Assembly (NCBI RefSeq): GCF_025567285.1
Contig: NZ_JAOQJT010000001.1
Span: forward strand, 62,001 to 126,000
Direction of reading: 5' to 3'
DNA length: 64,000 nucleotides
From: Coprococcus aceti
GTDB lineage: Bacteria > Bacillota > Clostridia > Lachnospirales > Lachnospiraceae
A program made the translations under genes and the position numbers. This document shows, one piece after another, positions 26,827 to 33,452 of this stretch (positions within the stretch are counted from its first letter, which is position 1; every line of letters starts with the position of its first letter). The notes beneath the pieces were generated by a model. That model ran no database searches and was not told the origin of the DNA. It saw nothing but the letters and a program-made list of their open reading frames with translations.

Positions 26827-26918
26827 AGTAATAGTCAACCGGAATTGAACCGATGCCTCGTCAGTGGCTACTGCCATACATCAACACGTTCTGCCAGCCT
26901 AAACTATCTTCTATTACT
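26827..26918 (-). other. tRNA-like element with a clear T-arm but no complete cloverleaf
   Basis: On the minus strand, ATCGGTTCAATTCCGGT (26854-26838) is a perfect T-stem/loop with TTCAATT. The element's ends AGTAATAG (26918-26911) and CTATTACT (26834-26827) are complementary, and a D-arm-like GTTTAGGCTGGCAGAAC (26904-26888) is present. I could not place a 5-bp anticodon stem with a 7-nt loop. It may be a degenerate phage tRNA or a tRNA mimic. A terminator follows directly. Its 5' part overlaps the end of the preceding gene. Confidence 0.35.
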
Positions 26919-27299
26919 ATTATTATCATACCATGCTCTATTTACCATTTCAACCAACGCTTTTTCCTTGCTGGTCAATCGTGCTGCCCCCTTATCTGAA
27001 TCATTCTCACTATGAAAATAACCATGATGTGTATGTGGCTTTAATCCCTTATGTGGATGATCTAAATGTATTGTTTTGGTGCGTTTTCCATCACTGTCAA
27101 AATAGGTGATATCTGTGGGGCCATCTTTTCCAACAATCGCATACACTCTTCCTTTTGTCATTGTCTCCATTAGTGGTTCTGATTGCCTATTGGTCTTTTT
27201 TATAAACTTCACATTTCCAACTGTGAGTAATGATTTGTATTGAGAACCATACTTTTTACCTTTACCACTTATTCCGCTACTCGCACCACGTCCGCCCAT
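26904..27299 (-). CDS. GGRG-motif phage accessory protein, His-rich
   Basis: 131 residues starting MGGRGASSGISGKGKKYG (AAAGGTAAAATA before ATG). A central beta-rich part (VYAIVGKDGPTDITYFDSDG) is followed by HLDHPHKGLKPHTHHGYFH, a dense His cluster that could be a metal or nuclease site. It shares the N-terminal GGRGA motif with the adjacent upstream gene. Unknown function. Its place before terS within a terminator-bounded block suggests cargo rather than a core virion gene. Confidence 0.6.
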   Translation of the reverse strand: MGGRGASSGISGKGKKYGSQYKSLLTVGNVKFIKKTNRQSEPLMETMTKGRVYAIVGKDGPTDITYFDSDGKRTKTIHLDHPHKGLKPHTHHGYFHSENDSDKGAARLTSKEKALVEMVNRAWYDNNSNRR

Positions 27300-27320
27300 T
27301 ATTTTACCTTTCTTATCTAT

Positions 27321-27938
27321 TTACACCTTATTCTTCGCTGGCTTATATGAATATTCATATCCATACTTCTTTGCGTTTCTGCTGAGCCACTTACTGAGAT
27401 CCGCATCATAGTTGTCACTACTTACCTTGACGCTATGAATGGCTTTGTTGAACTCCGTAGCCTTAAAATGTGGTTTCTTTTTAATCGTATACGTTCCCGC
27501 TCTTCTTTTGCTGTATAGCTTAGGATCTATACCTCTAGGCGGCAATGCGTTTCTGCTACTTGCTGTTACCGCCTTTTGTCCACTACCTGCCCATGTCTCA
27601 AGGTCTGCCCCACTAAAATTGCCCCATCCATTCGCTGGATGATTGTGTATAAAGTGCTTACCTTCGCTTTCAAATGCATCATAACTCACACTACCTCTGG
27701 AACCCTTATAATAATGTGTCACATATCCATTATCATCCACTTGGACTCCCCATTCTCGACCACTCTTGGTGTGCTTATCATTAAAATTCTTGATAACCCT
27801 GTCTATACTTCCTGTATTCTTTGAACCATTCATCCAGGCAGGAAACAACTTCTCAGATGGTTTGCCTCTTCCGTTCGAAAATGATAGCCCTCTATCTCCT
27901 TGCTTTGTCCTGAATGCGTTTGCTCCTCTGCCACCCAA
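27321..27938 (-). CDS. GGRG-motif phage protein with JAB/MPN-like HxH...SxxD motif
   Basis: 205 residues from a TTG at 27938, chosen because GGAGG lies 8 nt upstream and the product then starts MGGRGAN like its neighbour; longer readings run into the upstream terminator hairpin. The centre has ESEGKHFIHNHPANGWG then NFSGADLETWA, resembling the E...HxHP...SxxD pattern of JAMM/JAB metalloproteins. The C-terminus is basic (KKYGYEYSYKPAKNKV). Possible metallopeptidase or effector; not proven. Confidence 0.6.
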   Translation of the reverse strand: MGGRGANAFRTKQGDRGLSFSNGRGKPSEKLFPAWMNGSKNTGSIDRVIKNFNDKHTKSGREWGVQVDDNGYVTHYYKGSRGSVSYDAFESEGKHFIHNHPANGWGNFSGADLETWAGSGQKAVTASSRNALPPRGIDPKLYSKRRAGTYTIKKKPHFKATEFNKAIHSVKVSSDNYDADLSKWLSRNAKKYGYEYSYKPAKNKV

Positions 27939-27959
27939 TTGCTTTACCTCCACGAAAAA

Positions 27960-27984
27960 AGGACACTTCACAATGAAGTGTCCT
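27960..27984 (-). terminator. Strong terminator upstream of the GGRG gene pair
   Basis: Perfect 11-bp stem AGGACACTTCA/TGAAGTGTCCT with a 3-nt loop, followed on the minus strand by TTTTTT. It lies about 23 bp after the stop of the 90-aa gene and separates the early/middle genes from the GGRG genes and terminase. Confidence 0.9.
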
Positions 27985-28007
27985 AACATACTATAACTAT
28001 GTAATAT

Positions 28008-28280
28008 CTATTCTTCCTCTATCGGGAACCACAAACTGCTGTCGTCATTCACGCACATACATAAAGGATTGTTAAATGCATCCTCCTCAGATTCCCAAAA
28101 CTCTTTAAGTTTTTTATCTCCAAGCATTCCATTCTCATAGAGGTCATCTATATTCTTGAATGTTATCTCCTCATCCGTATCATAATTAACGATTGATGCC
28201 GGACTATAATATATAAAATAATCTCCAATCCTGAATGCCTGAGCTTTCTTCATATGGTGTAAAAATGTGTCCTTAAGCAT
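28008..28280 (-). CDS. Hypothetical small acidic phage protein
   Basis: 90 residues from ATG at 28280 (MLKDTFLHHMKKAQAFR) with GGTGGGAG upstream. Contains GDYFIYYSPASIVNYDTDEE and ends EE. No recognised domain. It begins 10 nt before the end of the ParB/DUF4417 gene upstream, so is co-transcribed with it, and is followed by a strong terminator. Confidence 0.6.
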   Translation of the reverse strand: MLKDTFLHHMKKAQAFRIGDYFIYYSPASIVNYDTDEEITFKNIDDLYENGMLGDKKLKEFWESEEDAFNNPLCMCVNDDSSLWFPIEEE

Positions 28281-28289
28281 ATCTCCCAC

Positions 28290-29318
28290 CTAACCTCTCT
28301 TAAATGCTTTATTGTCATAATATTTCACCTGAATACTGTCAGGGAATTTATAACCTATATCACCGCCATATACAAGCACTCTCTTTGGCCTGATGCGCTT
28401 GAGTGCTTCTGTCATTCCATTATACCACATCTGCTTATTTTCGTCATCCAGCTTGACTCCAATAGTTGACACTGAAACAGTTCCACCCTGCTGTATACCG
28501 TCAAAACAGAATGTATATGTTTCTTTCTCAGCCCATGAAAGAGTTGGTATAACAGTGATACCAACGTCCTGCATCATCTGACCGATGAGGCGGCTTCTGT
28601 ACACGTTCCATATCTTCATAGGCATTGGCATGTCCATGTACAGGCTGAAGTCTGGAGTAAATACACAGTCAAACTCTCTCAGCTTGTCCATGTACTGTTG
28701 CGGGCTGTTCCAGATACGTTCAAACTGGTAGTCGTCAATATAAAAATGCACTCCACATTTACGCTTCTTGGTGGATAGAACATAATTGAATGATATCAGC
28801 TCATCTGGCTCTGCGTTCTGCGCCTCGATAATCGGCATCTGGTAAAATCCCTCTGCCCTTGCTCCGTCAAAATCATCAAGGTTGTATTCCTCGTATGTTC
28901 GCTCTCGTTCATCGCCGTAGTATCCGTCATCCTCATCATCCTCAAGCAGATCTGGAACATCAAAACCAAAGTCAGCCATGTCAAAATCCTCTATGGCTGT
29001 AAGCTCCTGGTTGAGTAAATCCAAGTCAAAACCACTGTTCATGGTCAACTTGTTGTGTGCCAGGATATATGCTTTCTTCTGCTGCTCTGTGAGCTCTGTA
29101 AGCCTTATACAAGGCAGTTCGGTATATCCAAGCTTCTTGGCTGCCAAGAGCCTACCATGTCCCTCTATCAGGACGTTGCCCTCGTCTATTGCAAGCGGAT
29201 CATTGAAGCCAAACTCACTGATAGACTGCTTTATCTGCTCAACCTGTTCCTGTGGATGCTTCTTTGCATTCTTGGCATATGGTATTAACTTATCAATATC
29301 AACATACTCAATCTGCAT
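28290..29318 (-). CDS. ParB-like N-terminal domain fused to DUF4417
   Basis: 342 residues. Residues 1-95 are a ParB/Srx-type domain (DIDKLIPYAKNAKKHPQEQV; IDEGNVLIEGHGRLLAAKKL, the GHGR nucleotide-binding motif). An acidic linker (LLEDDEDDGYYGDE) follows, then a DUF4417-like region from about 160 (VHFYIDDYQFERIWNSP; DMPMPMKIWNVYRSRLIG). In phages ParB-like proteins of this kind sit near terminase and methyltransferase genes and may act as nucleases or DNA-binding CTPases. Role here unknown. Confidence 0.75.
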   Translation of the reverse strand: MQIEYVDIDKLIPYAKNAKKHPQEQVEQIKQSISEFGFNDPLAIDEGNVLIEGHGRLLAAKKLGYTELPCIRLTELTEQQKKAYILAHNKLTMNSGFDLDLLNQELTAIEDFDMADFGFDVPDLLEDDEDDGYYGDERERTYEEYNLDDFDGARAEGFYQMPIIEAQNAEPDELISFNYVLSTKKRKCGVHFYIDDYQFERIWNSPQQYMDKLREFDCVFTPDFSLYMDMPMPMKIWNVYRSRLIGQMMQDVGITVIPTLSWAEKETYTFCFDGIQQGGTVSVSTIGVKLDDENKQMWYNGMTEALKRIRPKRVLVYGGDIGYKFPDSIQVKYYDNKAFKRG

Positions 29319-29353
29319 ATCTGCCTCTTCCTAGCTTCGGTATAGGTTCGAAG

Positions 29354-29584
29354 CTATACTTTCTTTCTCACTCTCTTCGGAATTACAATCATGTAAAACG
29401 GCTTACATACACTCTTTGCTCCTCTATCAAACCCTTTTATAGCTGGCTGAAGTTTATATATCTTAGTGCATTTAACCATCACCCTTAACATGGCTATTGG
29501 TAAAGCCAGCCTGCCAAGTATCGGATGTATGTATTCAAAACTATATTCAGGTCTCACAACCTCGAATCTTTTAATCTTACTCAT
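29354..29584 (-). CDS. Small basic hypothetical protein
   Basis: 76 residues, strongly basic (MSKIKRFEVVRPEYSFEYIH, RVMVKCTKIYKLQPAIKG, KRVRKKV at the end). GAGGTGTGAGATATG precedes it. No recognised domain; a nucleic-acid-binding role is possible from charge alone. First gene after a 180-nt structured intergenic segment. Confidence 0.5.
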   Translation of the reverse strand: MSKIKRFEVVRPEYSFEYIHPILGRLALPIAMLRVMVKCTKIYKLQPAIKGFDRGAKSVCKPFYMIVIPKRVRKKV

Positions 29585-29606
29585 ATCTCACACCTCAAAC
29601 AAAATA

Positions 29607-29710
29607 GCCCAGTGGGGAGAGATCAGCGTTCACTTTTCACAAGGGGAAGTTTACAACCACTGGGCATAAGAAAAGGGACACAACCGAAATGGCAAACAGT
29701 CATGTCCCTT
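29607..29710 (-). terminator. Two consecutive hairpins in the gap after the sigma-like regulator
   Basis: Stem AAGGGACA/TGTCCCTT (29710-29703 with 29680-29673) is followed on the minus strand by TTCTTAT; stem GCCCAGTGG/CCACTGGGC (29665-29657 with 29615-29607) encloses 41 nt and is followed by TATTTTGT. Together they look like tandem weak terminators or a structured leader dividing the early region from the genes below. Confidence 0.5.
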
Positions 29711-29767
29711 ATGAATCAATATTTCATGGTCTATCTTACAGCACAACCATGTGTTTGCACAATGCTT

Positions 29768-30214
29768 TTAGTGTGCTATAAATGTGTCAGATTTTAGATA
29801 ATCGCCCCATGTTCGCTGGAACTCCTGCAGAGCCCAGCCATGAGCATGTCTTACCCAGTCGTATGAATATTCCATCTCCTCTGCAATATCCTTTAATGAC
29901 TTATAGTTTATGTACTTCTGATACAATATCTCCGTATACTTCGTATTACGCAACTGACACATCTGGTGAACTGCTTTATTCCGGAAATCTTCAAATGTTT
30001 TTCTGCATTCATTCATCTCAGTTTCAAGGTCAACATATCTGCCAACTGTACGACTCATAGTATCTGCCACGGCACTGGACTGTACCCTTTCCTTTGAATA
30101 GTCAAATCCCCCCGGATTCATTGCAAGTTCTTTCATCTTGAAATATTCATTGCTTAACCTGTCCATGTAATCCTCAAGCATTTTGACCTGATTTAGATAC
30201 TCTTTCGCTTTCAC
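29768..30214 (-). CDS. Phage late-transcription regulator with sigma-70 region 4-like end (DUF1492/ArpU-like)
   Basis: 148 residues. N-terminal coiled coil (KEYLNQVKMLEDYMDRLSNE) and a C-terminal helix-turn-helix YKSLKDIAEEMEYSYDWVRHAH like sigma region 4. Proteins of this type near terminase control late gene transcription in Gram-positive phages. It lies just before the structured gap that precedes the ParB and terminase blocks. Confidence 0.75.
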   Translation of the reverse strand: MKAKEYLNQVKMLEDYMDRLSNEYFKMKELAMNPGGFDYSKERVQSSAVADTMSRTVGRYVDLETEMNECRKTFEDFRNKAVHQMCQLRNTKYTEILYQKYINYKSLKDIAEEMEYSYDWVRHAHGWALQEFQRTWGDYLKSDTFIAH

Positions 30215-30225
30215 CGCCTCACCTC

Positions 30226-30612
30226 CTACTTGTTCTCCCGGATGGTGAAATCCAAGCCTGTTTCTTCCTTTAGTGTCTGTATCAGATCATCCCAGATAAT
30301 TTCTTCATCACACAGCGCATCAGTCTTTAAATTAAATCTTTCGCAGAATCTCTCAAGCCTCTTCTGTCCAAAATCAAATTCATCTCGAAGTACCATGCAA
30401 CTCATTATCAAAATACAATCTATTGTATTCAGTTTGATTTTATACACAGCTTCGTCAAGCTGCTTCTGGTTGACCTCAAGCGGAACAAACATGGCTCCTC
30501 TGACCTTGAGTTCTTTCTCTGCTGCTTCCATGCCCTGTGTCTTGATGACATTCATCAGCCATGCAGCCCCCGCCATTCTTGCTTCGTGTAGCTTTCTATC
30601 TGATTTTGCCAT
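30226..30612 (-). CDS. Hypothetical phage protein
   Basis: 128 residues, mainly helical (MAKSDRKLHEARMAGAAWLM; LDEAVYKIKLNTIDCILIMS; FGQKRLERFCERFNLKTDAL). Common early phage protein without known function. Tightly packed between neighbours (4-11 nt gaps). Confidence 0.6.
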   Translation of the reverse strand: MAKSDRKLHEARMAGAAWLMNVIKTQGMEAAEKELKVRGAMFVPLEVNQKQLDEAVYKIKLNTIDCILIMSCMVLRDEFDFGQKRLERFCERFNLKTDALCDEEIIWDDLIQTLKEETGLDFTIRENK

Positions 30613-30616
30613 CCTC

Positions 30617-30880
30617 TCACTCCTTCCGGGTAAATCTTTTCATCAAGTGATTATATGGATCTGCCTGTGTCTTAAACCCTATCTGTCTTTCTTCAAGCGG
30701 ATCATTGAGCTGTGCCCCATCAAGGAAATCTCGTAGTTCTTCTAGACAGTCTGGGCATAGATCCTTTGTCTCTACTGGATCATCGAACACATCAACCATC
30801 CTTGCCCTTATCGGGGCTCCGTGTTCAAACGGCAGGTCGTAGAACCCGCCACATCTATCGCATTTGCCTGCGTATGCCAT
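30617..30880 (-). CDS. Small zinc-ribbon protein
   Basis: 87 residues with CDRCGGFYDLP near the start and LCPDCLEELRDFL about 30 residues later; the two CxxC pairs form a likely zinc ribbon. The C-terminus is unstructured and basic. Early phage gene; perhaps nucleic-acid binding. Function unknown. Confidence 0.6.
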   Translation of the reverse strand: MAYAGKCDRCGGFYDLPFEHGAPIRARMVDVFDDPVETKDLCPDCLEELRDFLDGAQLNDPLEERQIGFKTQADPYNHLMKRFTRKE

Positions 30881-30886
30881 TATGTA

Positions 30887-31366
30887 TCACCTCTCCTTTA
30901 TCAATTCTGGATTATCAAATATGTTGCCAATAACTTCAACTCGATTTCCGTTTTGAACATATTTCCATAAATCATCATTCAAAGACCCACTTCCACTCTT
31001 TCCCATTTCGATAGCAAAAGTTGTCCTAAAATCTTTATAAAATACTTTTCCAAGTCTTTTCTTTGTATCTTTGTTCGGGAATGGACAATCATCATTATCT
31101 CGTTGGAACAAAATAATGTCACCTTCCCATATCAGCTTGCCGTTCTTATCCCTTAAGCCGGTACATTGACAGATTGTATCTGGTCGCACTTCAAAAATTC
31201 CATTTTCCTCTGTAAAATCCTCAAAGCAATCATATTCTGCTTTATCTGGGCATAAAATGTATGGAATGCTTTGACCTAATCTAAAGAACACATTTGTAAT
31301 TAGATTGCCAATTACCCATTCTCCGTTATCGGCTCTCTTTGCTTTGAATAAATATCTATCTTCCAT
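30887..31366 (-). CDS. YopX family protein
   Basis: 159 residues from ATG at 31366 (MEDRYLFKAKRADNGEWVIG), with GGAAGGTGG upstream. It has the YopX hallmarks R..DNGEWVIG near the start, QCTGLRDKNGKLIWEGDII in the middle and VIGNIFDNPEL at the end. YopX proteins are widespread in Gram-positive phages; role unknown. It overlaps the upstream gene by 11 nt. Confidence 0.85.
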   Translation of the reverse strand: MEDRYLFKAKRADNGEWVIGNLITNVFFRLGQSIPYILCPDKAEYDCFEDFTEENGIFEVRPDTICQCTGLRDKNGKLIWEGDIILFQRDNDDCPFPNKDTKKRLGKVFYKDFRTTFAIEMGKSGSGSLNDDLWKYVQNGNRVEVIGNIFDNPELIKER

Positions 31367-31700
31367 CTGTTCCACCTTCCTTTACAATTTCGATTGCTTT
31401 CCCAATCCCATCTAATAGCCCTTTTTCGTAGTTGTTTTCGTACTGTATTTCTATTTTGCTACCCTCTGTTTCCAACTGCTCCACAACCTTGTCCACATCG
31501 TAGACTGTTGGATGCTCCTCAATAAGTTTTTTTGCCTCAATTCTCATTGATTTCTCTGACTTACGTTTCTCTGATGCCTGTTCTTCAAGTGCCTTTATCG
31601 CCATATCAAATGCCTTTCCGGTATCGTTCGTATAGGCATAATGTGAATATCTATAATCTGTTGTTGCCTTTAATTTAGCTATTGCTTCTCTCTCTTCCAT
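31356..31700 (-). CDS. Hypothetical helical phage protein
   Basis: 114 residues from ATG at 31700 (MEEREAIAKLKATTDYRYSH) with TAGGAG upstream. It contains FDMAIKALEEQASEKRKSEK, a pattern seen in small accessory phage proteins. The overlap with the YopX gene implies coupling. Function unknown. Confidence 0.6.
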   Translation of the reverse strand: MEEREAIAKLKATTDYRYSHYAYTNDTGKAFDMAIKALEEQASEKRKSEKSMRIEAKKLIEEHPTVYDVDKVVEQLETEGSKIEIQYENNYEKGLLDGIGKAIEIVKEGGTDGR

Positions 31701-31711
31701 ATTCCACACTC

Positions 31712-31864
31712 CTATCTTCTCAACCTTGCCACGGCCGCATTCCACTCGTTTATGAATTTAAGCACCCAGGTAGCTGGGTATGTGCTTACAGCATACTGTT
31801 TTGAGATTGCAACTGCTCTTGCCCAGTTCGGATCCTGTTTGATCTCATTTGGAATCTGTGCCAT
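31712..31864 (-). CDS. Small phage protein, 50 residues
   Basis: ATG at 31864 with GGAGG 7 nt upstream, stop at 31712. Starts MAQIPNEIKQDPNWARAVAI and ends WNAAVARLRR. The tight fit between neighbours (2 nt upstream, 11 nt downstream) and good ribosome site support it as real. Function unknown. Confidence 0.6.
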   Translation of the reverse strand: MAQIPNEIKQDPNWARAVAISKQYAVSTYPATWVLKFINEWNAAVARLRR

Positions 31865-31866
31865 CC

Positions 31867-32187
31867 TTACACCTCCACTTCATCATCTGCCGGAAACCGG
31901 AACACCTTCGGTGGTGTGAAACAGAATGCCTGCTGATAGCCACTACCCTGTAGGATTCCAGGGCCACCATTACACGATATGTAACTTCCATACACCTTCG
32001 TCATATCTTCCAGTACCTTTTCTGCCTTTTCCCTAGAACTATATTCAGCCATAATTACACATTCTCCTGAATCGTCATTCCAACTGTATATTATTCTTGT
32101 TCCTTCACTCGTATAATCCATAGTGATAGTTCCATTTTCATACTCAATATCTATATAGCCCCAGCCTTTCTGACTAATTAACCTCAT
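31867..32187 (-). CDS. Hypothetical phage protein
   Basis: 106 residues from ATG at 32187, whose first bases overlap the upstream stop (TGATG). Beta-rich: WGYIDIEYENGTITMDYTSE and YSSREKAEKVLEDMTKVYGS. Ends in an acidic tail. No recognised family. Confidence 0.6.
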   Translation of the reverse strand: MRLISQKGWGYIDIEYENGTITMDYTSEGTRIIYSWNDDSGECVIMAEYSSREKAEKVLEDMTKVYGSYISCNGGPGILQGSGYQQAFCFTPPKVFRFPADDEVEV

Positions 32188-32462
32188 CACTCCTCAACCT
32201 TCCTTTCCGCCTCAAGCCATCTGCGGGTACACTCACAACAATGCCCTGTGCATTTATTGCCATCAAACCCTATCTCATTCGGACACATGATTATCGGCGC
32301 AAGATCCGCATCACCAAGCGACCGGATGTAGTCGCCGTTGGTCATCGGCTCATAGTTATCCGTCGCATTCTTGGTACAGTGTGCGCATGGCTCCTGTGTC
32401 TCGTCCATGGCTCTGTATTTGCAGTTTTCGCAGCCTCCTGCTCTCTCTGGTACTATCTCCAT
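32187..32462 (-). CDS. Cysteine-rich small protein, probable zinc binder
   Basis: 91 residues with about eight Cys, in CENCKYR, PCAHCTK and CTGHCCECTRRW. Likely one or two structural zinc sites. Early phage gene, overlapping its upstream neighbour by 10 nt and its downstream one by 3 nt. Function unknown. Confidence 0.6.
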   Translation of the reverse strand: MEIVPERAGGCENCKYRAMDETQEPCAHCTKNATDNYEPMTNGDYIRSLGDADLAPIIMCPNEIGFDGNKCTGHCCECTRRWLEAERKVEE

Positions 32463-32692
32463 CGTATATCTCCCTTCCTGATCATCTCTCTTATGTCTGT
32501 GTTGCTGAAGCTCTCATGGTAGCCCTTTTCGCTCTGCATCAGTACATGGTGCTCATATACCTTGATGATTGTCCAGCGCTTCCAAACTCTCACCGGGACA
32601 TTCTCCTCTTTTCCGTTCTTCGTGAGTATTCTCACCACCTGCCCAGGTCGGCAGATGGTGTTAAATGCTGCATCTATCTCAAATTCTGTCAT
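32453..32692 (-). CDS. Hypothetical phage protein
   Basis: 79 residues from ATG at 32692 (MTEFEIDAAFNTICRPGQVV) with AAAGGAGAG upstream. Beta-rich, with KRWTIIKVYEHHVLMQSEKG, possibly an SH3-like small domain. Directly downstream of the antirepressor gene. Function unknown. Confidence 0.55.
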   Translation of the reverse strand: MTEFEIDAAFNTICRPGQVVRILTKNGKEENVPVRVWKRWTIIKVYEHHVLMQSEKGYHESFSNTDIREMIRKGDIRWR

Positions 32693-32705
32693 GTAGTCTC
32701 TCCTT

Positions 32706-33452
32706 TCAGATAGCAAGGAACTTATTCACAAAATACTGCTGTCCCTTGCCTGTAACCTTTGGTGTCCTAGTGATCCTGACTGAGCCGTCTGGATTGCTTA
32801 TGGTGCTTTCCTTCACCTCAAACAGCTTCATCTCCATGCTCCTCTGAGTTGGCATATTCCGATCTGAGCCCTCACGCTTGATGAGGTAGCCGTTATCACG
32901 TAACCACTTAAACAAACGCTTCTGGCCGATGTTCACACCATTCTGGCTAATCAGTTTTGCAAGGTCTCCGATCAGTATTGATGTGTGGCTTGCTGCAACC
33001 GCATCAGCAAATATCGCCTTTGGCTTCATTGTCTCTATCTGCTTGTCCCTCTCAAGTATCTTGTTCTGGGCTACCTGTAAGGCTCTGGCCATGAGCTCAT
33101 CATCTGACATGATTTCCTGTCCGGCTATATACCCGCCGTTCTTGCGGATGGATGGAAGCACCTCACTTGTCACCCAGTCTGTAAATCTCTCAGCCGCCTC
33201 TTTTCTGCTCTGGAAAATAACCTTGTACAAATTTGATTCATTGACAAATATTGCAGTCTGTTTTCTTCCTAAACTGTCGATGACCTCGCTAGTACCGACC
33301 CCATCTTTCCTTAATCTGCTTTTAACATCAGTTATATGTGTAATTCCAAGAGCTCTGCATACATCTGTTAAACAAAACATCGGTTCATCTTCCACAACCG
33401 CTGTTCTGATCTCTCCAAATTCTTTATTCTCAAATATCTTCAAATCGTTCAT
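32706..33452 (-). CDS. Phage antirepressor (BRO-N plus KilAC/ANT domains)
   Basis: 248 residues. N-terminal BRO domain (about 1-105): FGEIRTAVVEDEPMFCLTDV, ALGITHITDVKSRL and FTDWVTSEVLPSIRKNGGYI. C-terminal KilAC/ANT-type domain (about 140-245): IGDLAKLISQNGVNIGQKRL and LFKWLRDNGYLIKR. Such proteins counter the repressor and promote lytic growth. Its start overlaps the upstream helicase-methyltransferase stop. Confidence 0.9.
   Translation of the reverse strand: MNDLKIFENKEFGEIRTAVVEDEPMFCLTDVCRALGITHITDVKSRLRKDGVGTSEVIDSLGRKQTAIFVNESNLYKVIFQSRKEAAERFTDWVTSEVLPSIRKNGGYIAGQEIMSDDELMARALQVAQNKILERDKQIETMKPKAIFADAVAASHTSILIGDLAKLISQNGVNIGQKRLFKWLRDNGYLIKREGSDRNMPTQRSMEMKLFEVKESTISNPDGSVRITRTPKVTGKGQQYFVNKFLAI

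Noticed and set aside
26831..26907. A complete functional tRNA gene before terS
   Set aside because: The T-arm is convincing, but no 5-bp anticodon stem with 7-nt loop fits and the acceptor stem has a mismatch in the standard frame, so it is kept only as tRNA-like.
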